The notes beneath the pieces are model-generated. The model ran no database searches and had not been told where the DNA came from. It was given only the letters and a program-made list of their open reading frames with translations. Position numbers and translations under genes: made by a program. A DNA stretch of 34,526 nucleotides, taken from contig FTLJ01000554.1 of assembly GCA_900155495.1 (NCBI GenBank), positions 1-34,526 on the forward strand, written 5' to 3'. The stretch comes from Porogramme epimiltina (lineage: Eukaryota > Basidiomycota > Agaricomycetes > Polyporales > Polyporaceae). This document shows, in pieces, positions 9,384 through 21,078 of this stretch. Numbering within the stretch: the stretch's first letter is position 1; the number at the start of each line of letters is the position of its first letter.

Positions 9384-12300
9384 TAAACCCCGTATCTCCT
9401 GGACGCTCCATCCACCGCACAACTTGCGAACACAACATACGAGTGAGGTCCGTCTATTATATGGCCAAGTTGACGGGTAGACGTTTTATACCCACTAGAG
9501 CTGCGGCGGAAATCTATGTCATTATGAAGTACTAGATACAGATATCATCAAAGCCTCCGGTGTCGACGTCCAAGCTAGCAAGTTCATGCATACCCCTTCA
9601 CGTCCAAGCCACACTGCTTGATGCACCCAAATCCGCACATTTGGCCCGTCGTGTCCTCCGTATCTTTCCTGTTCTCTTCCAGCGTGACGCGAGAAGCGGC
9701 GGCGCCCCTGGCCTAGCAAGCTCCCACACTCAAACGCACCGTACCACACACACCGTTGGGGCCAGACGCCGCGAGCGCATGGAAGAGCGAACAGCGGGGT
9801 CGGGTCTGCTGACGACTAGCGTGGGGGTGACCCTTGGCGGATGCGCCGATGATTGTGGCTCAGGTGGCGAGAGGCCCGTGAGAGGAAGTGGCAGCTAGGC
9901 CGTCTGGGCGCACCGTCCGTTGAGACAGGAAGTATTGAACGTGTACGTATGGGGGGTATGACTCGCGCGGGAGTGGCAGCCATGAACCACTGGCATATTC
10001 TGTGATTCATGGGTCACAGACATTTGAAGGAGACAATCCACAATCGGCGACTCACTGAGACAAAGGTTGACAGTCATCCGTCGATAAACCATGCTCGGGA
10101 ACATCACTCCGAATAATGGAGCCTTTCTTCGCCGCTTTCGATATGAATGTTCTAATGTTGGAGAATTACGGAAATACGCTGAACGGGAGCATGGTTCAGA
10201 GCCTTACAACCATCTACATCCAGAAGAACGCACCATTTTCCCATCTGCCTGTCACTTCCACCCTCCCCGTCAGATAAAGCCCGCTATTCGCCACATAGAC
10301 AGATATGAGTCATATTCTCGCATTACGAAAGGCGAGCGCGAGGTTGACAAGGGTTGGAAAGGGTCATGGAGGCGGAGAAGAAGCGATCAGCGTCCATTCA
10401 ATGCCAGCAATACAGGGAGGCTTATTGTTACATAATCATCCGGAATTGAACTTCTGCCCGAAATACACAAACTTGATCAAATGAGACCCAACCGCAGGTT
10501 GAATTTGAACGATGTCGTCGAGGGGAAGTGCCTGTCGTCGTACTTAGGGTGCGTACAGCTCCGGTACGCATTTCGGCTGGCAATGCTCTGCTAAACAACT
10601 GTGATGATCGCAATACGCAGATTCAAGATAAAGCGCTTTCGACGTGGTAGGGCTCGGCGGTCACACACTAGTAGGGAGATCGGACACCTTGAAAAACGCA
10701 TTCACGGGCATGTTGCCACATCGCACGAGGTGACGGTGCCAAATTACGAACCCGTCTCGCAGTAGAAGAATCAACATAGCACACGCGAGCGCGTTTACCG
10801 GGGAGGTTCTAGTGGACTGCTACCCCCTTTCAGCGCCCCGACGCCGTTAGTATGTGCGCCTCTAACCGCCTCCGTTCGAATTATTGCTGACTCGTGACCA
10901 GCCTCCGAGGCGTCCGGTCCTCAGAACCGGTGGCAACGGAGCGACCGTGCTGCTTTCAACTGCAGGGGTTAGAGAACGGCATTGGGGAGGAGAGGCTGCC
11001 TGTTTCAAATTGATAGGCATACCTCGGCATACTCGCCGAGCCCTTCAGATCAAATCCAACTATAGCGAATAGAGAGGTGAGTGCTCGACAGTGGAGAGCC
11101 ATTACTGTCACAGTCTGAAAGCGCCAAGCTTCTCATCTTCCTGTCATGCAGTAGGTGACTACATGGATCACGGCCGGATTACCCCGCGAAAAAGGTCATG
11201 GAGCAAGTCATAAGCTCTCAGAGCTGTAATCACCGCTAGCATATATGATTATTCACGCGGTGACGAATGAAAGGCGTCTGGCGTACGCATCCAGCCCGGA
11301 AGTGGGCGTCAGAGGACAAGTGGTAACTCACGGTAGCGCCCGGTCCGGATAATCTTGGAACGTGGCATGCACCCGGCCCTTCTGTTCTGCTCCTTCCACT
11401 TCCCGTGTCCGCGGTGCCTGCATTGGAGCGGATATGGCCTGTTTGCCAGCTTTCGCCTCCTTCCAGGGGTTAGTCGGCGATCAGTGCCCACCCCTGCTCA
11501 CCGCCCTCGCCGAGAGTCATCGCGGGAAGATTTCTAAGCCAAAGTTTTTTCTCCAATTTTCTCGTCTTCTTTCGCTGGCTCGCCGACCCCACCTCCGTCG
11601 GAGCCAGGCTCACCGGTCACAGTTTTCTAGGCGTACAACGTGAAGACGCTGTGCGTAACCTCCCGAGGTAAGTCAGAACGTTCTCCCGCCATATGGCGAG
11701 TCAGGTCCCCGTCGCTCATTCAACATGCTTCATGGACAGCGATCGCTCTCGAACTATCCTGCCTCGGTCCGCGCGAAAGGAGATGTCAAATATCCAGGCC
11801 TTCCTTCTAGAAACGGAGCAAATGCGGACCCCTTGAAGCACCATCCGGCCACCGCCAACAACGCACCAACAGCGCCATCTTACACAACTGCCCGCACTCT
11901 GAAATAAGCTTCCTTCTGATACCAGCCCCTAGACGTTCTGACGGACTTTGCTCAGATCCGCCCGCACACTGATATCTGGCCTCCTCGCTCGGACCGCCGC
12001 GGTACCTTTCCATATAAGGCTGGTGTGGAACCCAGCCGCTCGGAGACTGTATTGCGCTCGCGTCATCATCAGCCCCCATCACCGGCCTGTGGGCAAGCTC
12101 GCGCGCCCTCGTGCCCGCACGCCCGTGCCCGCGGTCGGGGAGGCCGCGTGACGCCGAACGGACGGCAAGGGTGGGGCACGATTTGCACCAGGGAGCCGTT
12201 ACAAGACATATTCTGTCGCATATGAATTCCAGGGTCTCCGTGACGGCAGTCACTGCGCAACCGCCCAAAGTCCCTACTGCGCGGCCATGCTCCGTATGGG

Positions 12301-13257
12301 CCAGGACCTCGAATAGAACGGTGCCGAATGTTCAGACAAAAAGAAACGGCCCGAGAGCATCCGTGCGAGGTCGTCTAGTCCCACCTCTCTCAATATCAGC
12401 GCAACCTCGCCCATCAGCTAGAAGAACCAACTGCCTGCGACGCGATCTCCTGGCCATATAGCGCCTCGGTGCGTGCTTCCCACCCTCTCCTGCTCCGCTT
12501 TTAGTGAGCCCGCTATTTCACTCTCAAGGTGCTTTGCAGGCATGACGCTTTGCGGCGACGGCGTTTTCGCGCTTGTCAGCCTCGCAGGATGGATCGTCCA
12601 ACATCGAAACTCGGCCCTTCGGATGCCAGGGACGTCGACCTCGGGAGCCCGCACTTTCGCCATGTGGGCGGTACCATCCTTCCCCGCCACCCTCTGCGCC
12701 GTATAGCATCCCACATCTGCATCTTACCCCTCAATCCTCGATCAAGCAGCGCAACCTGAGGAGCGTCGACCAAATGAAGGGGCGCAAGCCAGCCGCACAC
12801 CGCCTGGAATCTCCCATCACCCATCGCGACAATCGGGCGACCGGCCGCGCTGCGATCCAGCTGCCAGCACGTCGCTGGGCTGGAATGTCCTTTTTCTGAT
12901 GTCGACGGCGACGGCTGCGCGGCCTCCGCCTCGCGCGCCCGCGGGCCAGCGTGGGCACCGCGCCCCTCCGTCGCGACATCCCGCTCCCCCGCGGCCGGCA
13001 ACCGCGCGCGCCCGCGCGCACGGTGCGCGTAAGGCGCCCGCCCTCCATGCGCATTGCGCGCTCCCCCTCGCGATCACTTCTTTCTCGCCGCGGGTGGCAA
13101 CGCGCCCCCATTTGCGACTCCGCGAGCGTCCTCGACGGCGCGGCTGTGCCCACTCGCCGCCGTCACCGAGGATGCAGGAGAGGAGTGCTCGCGCGGGCAC
13201 GCGGAGGACGCCAGGCCCGCTGCTGTGCGTGCGCGGTGCACAAGAGCGTCCGCGAAA

Positions 13258-13280
13258 GTGGGGAAGGAAGGAAGGAAGAG
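13258..13280 (+). repeat. GGAA microsatellite
   Basis: Four to five tandem GGAA/GAAG units in GC-rich sequence. A simple repeat with no other feature. Confidence 0.6.
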
Positions 13281-13353
13281 CCTCGCGGGACCCAGGCCGG
13301 GTATGACGTCGATCGGCTCGGCGTTCGAGGTGCCCCGCGCGCGAAGCTAGTGG

Positions 13354-13866
13354 TCAAAGTTTCGAAAACGGCTCCGCCGAGCCCGGACTCCTCGAGTTCT
13401 CCATTGCAAGGTTACAGCATGCGCCGACCCGCCGCGACCGCACCCGCCTCCCGGAGGTGCTCCCAGACCTTCGACCCCCTCTCGACGCTCTTCCGTTGAG
13501 AAAAATGTATTTATAGTCTCCGCCGCGAGACCGCGCGCGGGGCTCGCCGGCTAGAAGAACAAGGTTGGAGGCAGGCACCACGCGGCGATCAGAACGGGGC
13601 TGATACGGCGCGGGCGGTGGGGAGGCCGTTCGGCGCTCGATGTGCAGACCAGAGCAAGAAGCTGATCATCAGTGTCACAGATTCACGGAGTTTGTACAGC
13701 GAGCAGATCGAGCTCCAACGCAGAAGGTGTGGCAGATGAAATATCTTGGGGGGACTTTGTGGCGCGCGAGGTGCTACTCACCTTCCGTCGTTGTGATCTT
13801 GATGCCCTCCGTCCCCGGACCCGAGTGCGCCGTCGGACTCGGCGATCGGCGGATGCGTGAAAACAT
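13354..13866 (-). CDS. Candidate small two-exon gene, unrecognised
   Basis: A minus-strand frame starts at ATG 13866 (MFSRIRRSPSPTAHSGPG) and runs into a textbook donor (GAAG|GTGAGT, intron from 13781). If spliced to the CAG ending at 13662, phase is kept and the frame continues to TGA 13354-13356, giving about 130 aa rich in Arg, Ser, Gly and Pro. Other acceptors are possible: one at CCCCAAG, only 37 nt after the donor, would give a 48-aa product. A TATAAATA motif (reverse complement of 13508-13515) inside the second exon could instead be a promoter element. I recognise no domain. The support is the donor, phase agreement and GC-ending codons in exon 1 only. Confidence 0.25.
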
Positions 13867-14321
13867 GGAGTGGGAGGAAGACCTAGCTACGTAAGTACAG
13901 GATATATATACATGGCCTTCGTCAGGATCGTCAAAAATACATACGACACGATTGGACATGTACGCGACGCAGCAGGAGTACGAGACAGCTTGAGAGGGCA
14001 CTTCAGAGCGGAGATAGCACTCTATGACCTAGAGCAAATGAATAGCGAAGAGAGCTAACGACGAGTAGCGAGAGACGAGTGAACAGGCTAAGTGCGCACA
14101 CAGATATGGTATAAGTCAGTAAATCACAGCTAACTCGACAGGAGGAGCGTGGCCAAACGAGCGGACGGGCGGGCGCGGATACGGCGCGTGCGCGCGAAAC
14201 GGCCACGGAATACTACAGTACATTTGTCCCCTCCCTGTCTTCAAAGCCATAGCAGACGGAGGGGCTATACAAGCGGACGCACACACGCCTCATACCCGGC
14301 GTGACACCCGGCGCGGCAGGC
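13867..14321. other. Intergenic, 3' side of the 7-TM gene
   Basis: No supported gene. It probably holds the 3' UTR of the 7-TM gene and upstream sequence of the weak candidate at 13354-13866. Confidence 0.35.
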
Positions 14322-15770
14322 TCAGCGCGATCTGCCGCTCTCGATGTCCTCCCCGGCCATGGTGTGCTTGTGGTCGTACATCTCGATGCTCGAACCGTCG
14401 TTCTCCTGCGATACCTGCACATTGATGGCCATCGGGCGGAGACCGATGTTCGAGCCGCCAATCGTCTGCACCGCGGGACCATGGCTCGTGAAGCCGTTCG
14501 TGCTGTTGCCGGAGATTTCCCTGACTGTGTAACCGAGACCGACACGGATGATGATGAGCGTGAACACGACACCCTGGGTAAGCAGTGCACACGGTCAACA
14601 ATGAGGCGAGAGAGGTGTTGAGGAGAGACGTACGATGAGGGGCTGGAGAGCATCGAGGCAGACGTATTGTGCGTTCGAGCCGGCGAGGTATGTGCCCAGG
14701 AGAGACGCGAGCGCAGCCGAGTAGATCGAAGCCGACTGCACGAGCGTTTCGACGACCTCCCAGCGCCCGCCCACTGCTGCCCCGCCATTACCCATCCGGT
14801 GCTGGTTCACCTTTCGGTTCATGTAGATAATGCGCGCAGCAATGAGGACTGATTAGAAAGCGAGGGTAAGCAGGCGCTAAGAGCGGTGGAAAGGGGGACG
14901 ACACGCACAGGTCGCGAGAAGGTTGGTGGTGAGCGACAGCGAGAAGAAGGAGCGGATCCAGGGTTGGAGCTGGTTCGCGAAGATGGCATCCCCGCCCTTC
15001 GCAAGCCCGATCTCAGCGCAGGCACCGTAGCCTGCAACTGTAAACCGCATCCTTGTGATTAGATTCAAATAACATCAAATACCCAAAACGTGTACATACC
15101 GGCGGTAGCGAAGAGCAGGATGATGGGCACGATGAGGATCCACCACGCGCGATTCCAGACCATGAAAAGCCGGTAGCTGACGAAGGAGTCCGCGATGAGG
15201 GTGTTCGTGATGTAGAGGACGTTCTTCGCGACCTCTGTCGGAGAACTGATCACGGAGTAGAAGGCGGTAGTCCCGCCGGGCTGGTCGGCTTCTACTACGA
15301 ACCCTTGTATCGCTCGTTGTACGTCTATTGCTAAGTGCTGACGACGGGAGGAGGGTTTGAGGGGTGCAGCTCATGATGCAAGGAATAGTATGACGTACTG
15401 CTACTGAGAGGATCCACATAGCTGTAGACGTCCCAAACAGCATTTTGTTGAGGCGCGACTTGCTCCGCTTCTTCTCCCTGTAGAGAAGAATCCATATCGC
15501 GATGCAGTAGAGGACAGTGAAGGCCCCGAAGATCATAGACTCGAGGAAAAGCGCAATGAGCTGCGCGCGCACACATAGCACAAGCGACGGGTGCAGTGGA
15601 CAGGTGGTACGTAGCAGCGAGGTGGGCGGGGGCGGAGACGGAGGACAAGTGTCAGCGTCTGGTCGCTACGCCGCCCCGCTTGCCAAGCGGCGCGCAGGCG
15701 GGGCGGAGACAGGCAACTTGGCGGGACGCACCTCAGCTCGGGCAATGGGGAAAGTCGCTTGATCAGACAT
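14322..15770 (-). CDS. Seven-transmembrane integral membrane protein, basidiomycete family
   Basis: Six exons give 342 aa with all phases closing: 15770-15732, 15560-15399, 15337-15100, 15031-14909, 14848-14634 and 14573-14322. Introns are 171, 61, 68, 60 and 60 nt. Hydrophobic segments in order: IALFLESMIFGAFTVLYCIA; TAMWILSVAHLAI; NVLYITNTLIADSFVSYRL; WWILIVPIILLFATAG; FFSLSLTTNLLATFLIAARI; ASIYSAALASLLGTYLAG; PLIGVVFTLIIIRVGLGY. The first exon codes only for MSDQATFPIARAE, a short extracellular N-terminus without a signal peptide, as in GPCR-like proteins. The loops and the YR..MVW motif after TM3 match an expanded family in mushroom-forming fungi, usually annotated as hypothetical. It is GPCR-like in topology, but ligand and signalling are unknown. 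The hydrophilic tail (about 60 aa) is Asn/Ser/Gly-rich. Confidence 0.75.
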
Positions 15771-18700
15771 CTCTGCAGTGGGACACGAACACTAGTCTTG
15801 GGGCTGGCAGGGATGGCGCGGGACGCGAGCGGAGGAGGGGTGCGGGGGGAGCAGGGATTTGCCACACCGACCTACGCGCCCGCCCGTGTTCTTATGGCCC
15901 GCCCGAGGCCTGGCATGGCGTCCCGGCCGTGCGCGAAGCACAGCTGGCGAGACGCAGGTCGACGGTGCGACAAATTAGGGTCCGCGGGAAAGGCAAAGTT
16001 TAGCGGCGGAGCTGCCCCCGCGCCTGCACTGTCGTCTTCCTCCCCGCCCGGGCAGAGGACGCATCCCAGGGGGCTGTCACGCGCCGTCACACTCCATACG
16101 GGGAACGCGGACGCTGCGCAAGACGCTTCGCGCGCCTCCGCCCCGGTGGGCCATGGGAATGGCCGTTCGCGGTCCGGATCGCGACCCGCAGCGGCGCGCT
16201 CAGGCGCTCACGTTGAGCGACTTCGAAATGATGCGATGGGTGCCATGGGCCACTCTGCGGGCGCGCCTCACCGGACCGCGCCGGCCTCGTATGCTCAGAC
16301 CGCCGAGTCGTTCGGTGTGCCGTTCGGAATGATATTGCGAGCGGAACACAGGACGAAGTGTGGAGCAGGCCGAACGCGTTGCAGAGAACGCGAGCGGCGT
16401 GGTGCTATCAGCGGGGAGGGTCGGGCGTTTTGTCGACTCGTACTTCCGCCGGCTAATGAAAGAGCGGCATCTTGACATTGGCAGACAGCTGGCTCCTCGC
16501 AGAAGTCTGTCGATGCGGAGCATCCACGGTGGACACGGCCCCGGACTCCCCGTCACGAAAGGGCAGACGTGACGGCACGGGACCATGTGGGGAGGTGGGC
16601 AACATCGGCGAAGTTTAAAATTGCGCCGGATGGGGGTGTCGTCAGCCCGGGGGCGCCCATGCCCCGCGGGTAAGTTTGCGCGGCTGGCATGCGGTGGGAA
16701 CTTGGAAGCGCGGGGGTCAGCAACGGGGGCGAACACGCCTTATCAAAATTTACCTGCGGGAGTCGTCGCTGCTTCCTTTCTCTCTGATACTATCATCGCC
16801 CCCGGCGCCATGCAATACACCCGTCTGTGCGCCATCTCCGCCGTCGCAGCACGAAGGACGATTTCGCGTCGGATTAAACGTGATGGTCGAGGTCATGCCG
16901 AGGATGAAACTTGTGGGCGGCCGGGGAGGAAGAACGACGCCACACGAGCCATCTGCGCGCATTCGCACCCGTGCTTCTCTCTGGTGTTCGAACCTTCTCC
17001 ATATGTTGTATTGCCCGCCCATGTCGGACATATCATATAACGTAGCGTCTGTGAAAGTCCGACGGTCAGACGATCACCGCAGAAGACGACCATGATCGCC
17101 CAGTGTGGAGCTTAGAGCGGAGAGCGCTCACGATGAGCTCCGACCTGTCCGATTGGGCTGAGCCAGAGGGAGCGGCGGATTGGCACACTGCATGCGCGGA
17201 GCGGTCGCTCATAGAGGGGCGATCCGGAATGCCAGGGAGCGTCTTCGGTGTTGCGTAGAGTGAGGCAATGTGACGGGAGTGAATGAGCATCACAAAGTGT
17301 GCGGCACGCGAGGCGGCTCTGGTGTTCTCACCAGAAAGGAAGACGGGGTGAACCACTCGGCTGCTCCCCGGGGGCCGAACGTTCAGTACATAAGTGGTGT
17401 GCCTGGATCGTTCTAAGAAAACTGCGAACTTGTTGTGATGTCGAGTTTGGACAGAACTCACTGTCCTACCCGAGTCCCCCGCGTCCGCTAAAGCGGTGCG
17501 GGAAAGATCGCGGCTGTAGCAGTGCTGGTCGCGCTCAGGTATTGACTATGGAGCCCAGACCAAGCTGGTCATGACCTATGTTTCCACAGTGGTTGGTACG
17601 GGCGGTTGTTTTGCTCATTGATGTTCCAGTGTGCGATGTGGAATTTCTGGTCAACGATTTCCTCCTCTCTAGTGTTACGTAGCGAACGTATCAAAAGGCT
17701 TCTGAACAATAAGAAGCTGATAAAAAGGAAGTTAGCGTAAAGCGCAAAAAATAAGGTTACTGCTCACGAGCGGCAAGGAGTCGAGTACGGGGTATCGCGG
17801 CAGAGATGAACTTCGAAGGCCGCCAATACTGATCGGAACATTCTCTAAAGTCCGACAGCAAATAAACTCCTCCCAGCACCAGGCCAACCTGCGGGGACGT
17901 GTGACGCAATGAGTACCACGGTTTCTAGATAAGGACTGTGAGGATCACCGCCTGCTTAATAGCATCCGTCGCGATGGGCAGCTGGCCGATCAGTCAGAAC
18001 CCTGGGCCTGTGCGGGGCGCTCCATGTACATGGCGGCGGGCACACAGTACATTCCTGTCCGATGGCTGTGAGCCGCTGCATGTCTCGGCGTCACTTGGTG
18101 GAAGAGAGCTCACGCTACATGTACAGGCGGCATACCGCAGGTCGTTGAGACGTTGAGGTCGAGGACCGCCTCTGGTCCTACCCAACAAGGGTTCCCTTGA
18201 GGACGAGCTCCCATGAGAGAGTCGAAGTAGGTTATCAGGGCAATACGGCCCGAGATAACTACGGAGAGTGAACTTTGGCTGACTCGAACGACAGTGAAGG
18301 AGCGGGCCTGTCTACCGTCGGGTCAATTGGCTCGACCGATGGTCGCGCGCTGCGGTCAAAAGGCCATGAGTGTCGGGGCACAGTAGATAAAAAGTAACCT
18401 TACTTACCTTCTTCCGCTGCCTACGGGTCATCGTTGAAATAGCTCCCGACTTTCAAGTGACCGGTGCCATGGGCTCGTTGGAGACCTGACCAGCATGCTC
18501 GGGTTCTCCAACAGTATCAGCAACGAGATTGTTCCGCGTGCTCATATATGCGTGCGCTTGATGAAGCATGCTCCGAAGATAGTCTTCTAAGGTTCTTTCC
18601 GGTTCACCAGATTGACCACATACAGTTGAGTAAGAGAAGGACAAAAATTCGGGAGGTCGACGCAGCCTCCGTTTCGAACCGAGGTAGTGGTCACGTGAAG

Positions 18701-19854
18701 TTAGAGCGCCTAAAGGCAAATTGGTCCAAACTTACTTACAATCAGGAGCGGCAGCTGAGGGGACAGGACCAGCGGTGCTTACGAGCTCTCTTAATTGTCT
18801 AACGTAAATAAATTACTGTGGGTGTTTACAAAGGTCACAAATATACAAACACCCGCGGCGCTTTCGGCTTTATTACGCTCTGCAGACGCCACCGACTCGG
18901 TCGGACATCGGGTCGAGTCCTGCCGCCCATGGATTTGGGGCTCCTCTGTTGACCCTACGGGTGTTATCATAATCACGGGTGCGTTAAGAATATAGGTGGT
19001 TATGTTGGAGGACACAGCGCTGATCAAGGCTTGAAGGAGACCCAGCCCTTCTGGTCGTGTGCCCCCGCTTCCGATGTACTCGAAACATGTCTTAACGGCC
19101 GCTTTGGATATTAGAGCGTTGCAAGATGTGCGGCCTGCGTGAGTTCTACGATAAAGGCGTCGGCCGAGATGCTGGTGATAGCAACGTGGGTCGTCCCCGC
19201 GGGCGCTGTGCACTAGTCAGTCGGATGGTTGCATAGACATCTTGACGGAGACTTACGTTATTCCAGCTGTAGCGTCATGGCTTTAAGGGTCGATTGTGGC
19301 ACGTTACATATTGTGATAGCACGGTAGAACTAGTGGGTTCTTCCTTCGAGGTCTGGGACGGTCGGAAACAGCCTTATGACCTTTGCAAGTTGAAACGTGG
19401 GCTGGGTATTGAGCCCAGGGATGCGTCTCCTTCCTGTGGGATGAATTTGTCAGCCTGCAGATGAGATGAAGGGGAAGTTTATGGACAACTGAAGCTCATA
19501 GTGCAGCCGCCGAGCGTCTCAACGGTTACGTCGCCGCTCACTGACGCGGAAACCTTGGCATGAGCTCTCACCGCCGGTCCACGCTCACCTCAGTGACCTC
19601 ACCGATCGTTATCCTCACCCCCATCGCTCATCGATCACCGCCGCGGGATGAGAATTCCGCACTCGCTCACTGGCCGACGCGTCCACCGTTTGTGGGGGAC
19701 GATGCAAGCCAACCGTCACGCTGAAGCTGAAGCGGGGGAGAGAAATGATACATTGAATATTACTTCACGTACGACAACAAGACAACTGGGCGAGAAAGCG
19801 AGCATGACGATATACAGATGGAGGACCGAGACGCTGATCGGACTGGTTCCGGCC
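15771..19854. other. Gene-poor stretch (about 4.1 kb) with orphan splice donors
   Basis: I could assemble no protein-coding gene. The part near 15771-16700 is GC-rich with long but featureless Arg/Ala/Pro frames on both strands; part is presumably the promoter of the 7-TM gene. The part near 17000-19300 is closer to 50% GC with short frames. On the minus strand it has three strong donor-like motifs, at 19256 (AACGTAAGTC), 18739 (TTGTAAGTAAG) and 18407 (AAGGTAAGTAAG), without coding exons I can join. A degenerate gene or a spliced non-coding transcript is possible. No tRNA passes an A-box/B-box and cloverleaf check by eye. Confidence 0.4.
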
Positions 19855-20650
19855 TCACGCGAAGCCCCCAACCTCTGTGGGCAGAACAAACGGTGGTCAG
19901 CACGGCACAACGACGAAGCCGATGGGGAGCACACGCACGTTCTACCATGACATCGATTGTATCTGTGGCAGAACCGCAGCAGTCAGCACACCGAGCGAGC
20001 GGCTCGGTCAAAGGGGGTGGACGCACCGTTATCCTCCATGTCGAGTGACGATGGTGTATCGTCATCGCCTATCCTGGAGCCGTCGTACAAGAACCTGCAA
20101 CGCCCCGAGACGCGCCATCGTGAGCCTCTCGCTTGCAGCCGGGTCATCGCAGAGAGACGCCGGGTGGTCAGCGCCGCCGCACCGCCCGATCTTCTCGAAC
20201 AATCGCCCACCGTGCTCGAGGCGACGCGCAGATCGGGCTGGGCGGCGGCAGCGGCAGCGGCGTGCGGCGGGGAGGAGGAGACGGGGGTGCTCACCGGATG
20301 CTGTTCACGTCTTTTCCGACCTTGCTCGCGTACGCCGCCTGAAGCTTGCTCAGCTTCGTATTTCTCTTGATCTTGAAGAAGACCTCCTCGCCGTTCTGCG
20401 TCAAGACCTGTGCGATGCACGCGACGCGTTAGCCGTTGCCCCCTTCTCGCTCCCCTCGCACGAGCCCCAGGCCCGGCGTGCGTCGGCGCCGCGGTTATGG
20501 CGGCTCGACAAAGCCACCGGCACCCGTCGAGGCGCAAAGTATGTAATTTTGAAGTCCAAGTCGCCTACGTACCTTGATATTGATGGGCGCGTTGGCGTCC
20601 TCGAGCTTGGGCTCAGCATCCTGGGACGGTCCGGGCTCCTGTTCAGACAT
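19855..20650 (-). CDS. SMT3: SUMO (small ubiquitin-like modifier) precursor
   Basis: Five exons give 100 aa: 20650-20573, 20407-20295, 20094-20027, 19962-19939 and 19874-19855. Introns are 165, 200, 64 and 64 nt, with all phases closing. After a 22-residue flexible, acidic N-terminus comes the ubiquitin-like fold: INIKVLTQNGEEVFFKIKR, KLSKLQAAYASKVGK, IRFLYDGSRIGDDDTPSSL, DMEDNDTIDVMVEQVGG. The end is Gly-Gly followed by FA, so the precursor needs a Ulp/SENP protease to expose the di-glycine before E1 (Aos1/Uba2) and E2 (Ubc9) transfer it to lysines of target proteins, mostly nuclear. Length and motifs are normal for fungal SUMO. Unusually, the last two exons are 24 and 20 nt, and the di-glycine is wholly in the last one. 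I see no paralogue in the window. Confidence 0.95.
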
Positions 20651-21078
20651 GGCGGGTGCTTGTTCTGCGCGTCGGGAGGAGGTAGGCGAGGCGGGGGTGT
20701 GGGTGGTTCGCGGGGAAAGACAAGGAGAGCCTCGCGCCCGCGTCGCCTGCCTGCTCCTCCAGCGCCTCTGCCATCTATTACGTAAGGGGCGCTCGCTCCA
20801 GCGTCCGGGCCCACGTCCCCCCCATCCAATTGGCGAGACAATCCGAGGGGCGTGCCCCTGAAGCAGCACGCGGCGTGCCTTGGATGGGAGCAAGGAAAAG
20901 GAATAACGATATATGTTCGACGTAGATTACACCATGCGGTATGCTATAGATGATGCCAGTTGACGAGTCTAAGATGATGAGCCACCACTGGGTACAGTAA
21001 TGAAAATCAAAACGCGACACCGAAGAAAGATGAAAAAGATAGAGAGGAGCGGAGGTCCAATGCGTAGACAGACGTGTC
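20651..21078. other. SUMO promoter region and BAR-gene 3' region
   Basis: On the minus strand it contains an ACATATATCG motif near 20907-20916 followed by a pyrimidine-rich run (TTCCTTTTCCTTGCTCCC). Both are common just upstream of fungal transcription starts, but here they are only suggestive. No gene is seen. Confidence 0.35.

Larger units (their letters stand above)
8980..13353. other. Gene-poor stretch (about 4.4 kb)
   Basis: No open frame here shows a family motif, convincing coding bias or a chain of matching splice sites. The longest frames (12731-13153 and 12951-13499) lie in very GC-rich sequence and are Arg/Ala/Pro-rich, typical of chance frames. Isolated donor-like motifs occur on the plus strand near 11074 (AGAGGTGAGTG) and 11666 (GAGGTAAGTC) without coherent exons. 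The interval 12900-13300 is strongly C+G-rich and may be regulatory. A short perfect hairpin is at 9363-9383. Confidence 0.4.

Noticed and set aside
12731..13499. Several overlapping Arg/Ala/Pro-rich frames on both strands
   Set aside because: They overlap in all frames in a very GC-rich stretch where stops are rare. None has a recognisable domain.
14301..14852. Plus-strand frames opposite the 7-TM gene
   Set aside because: The minus-strand exons give a continuous seven-helix protein with closing phases. The plus frames have no motif.
15759..16475. 238-codon plus-strand frame
   Set aside because: Its composition is that of GC-rich non-coding DNA (Arg/Ala/Ser/Gly), without motif or splice context. 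It lies at the probable promoter of the 7-TM gene.
17490..17580. Possible tRNA (GGCTGTAGCAGTGCTGG...)
   Set aside because: It resembles an A-box slightly, but no B-box (GGTTCGANNCC) or cloverleaf could be paired.
18255..18320. B-box-like GTTCGAGTC on the minus strand
   Set aside because: The flanking five bases on each side of the loop do not pair as a T-arm, and no A-box is at the right distance.
18791..19213. 140-codon minus-strand frame
   Set aside because: Mixed codon usage, no domain. The frame is not joined to neighbours by the donors nearby, so at best it is a relic.
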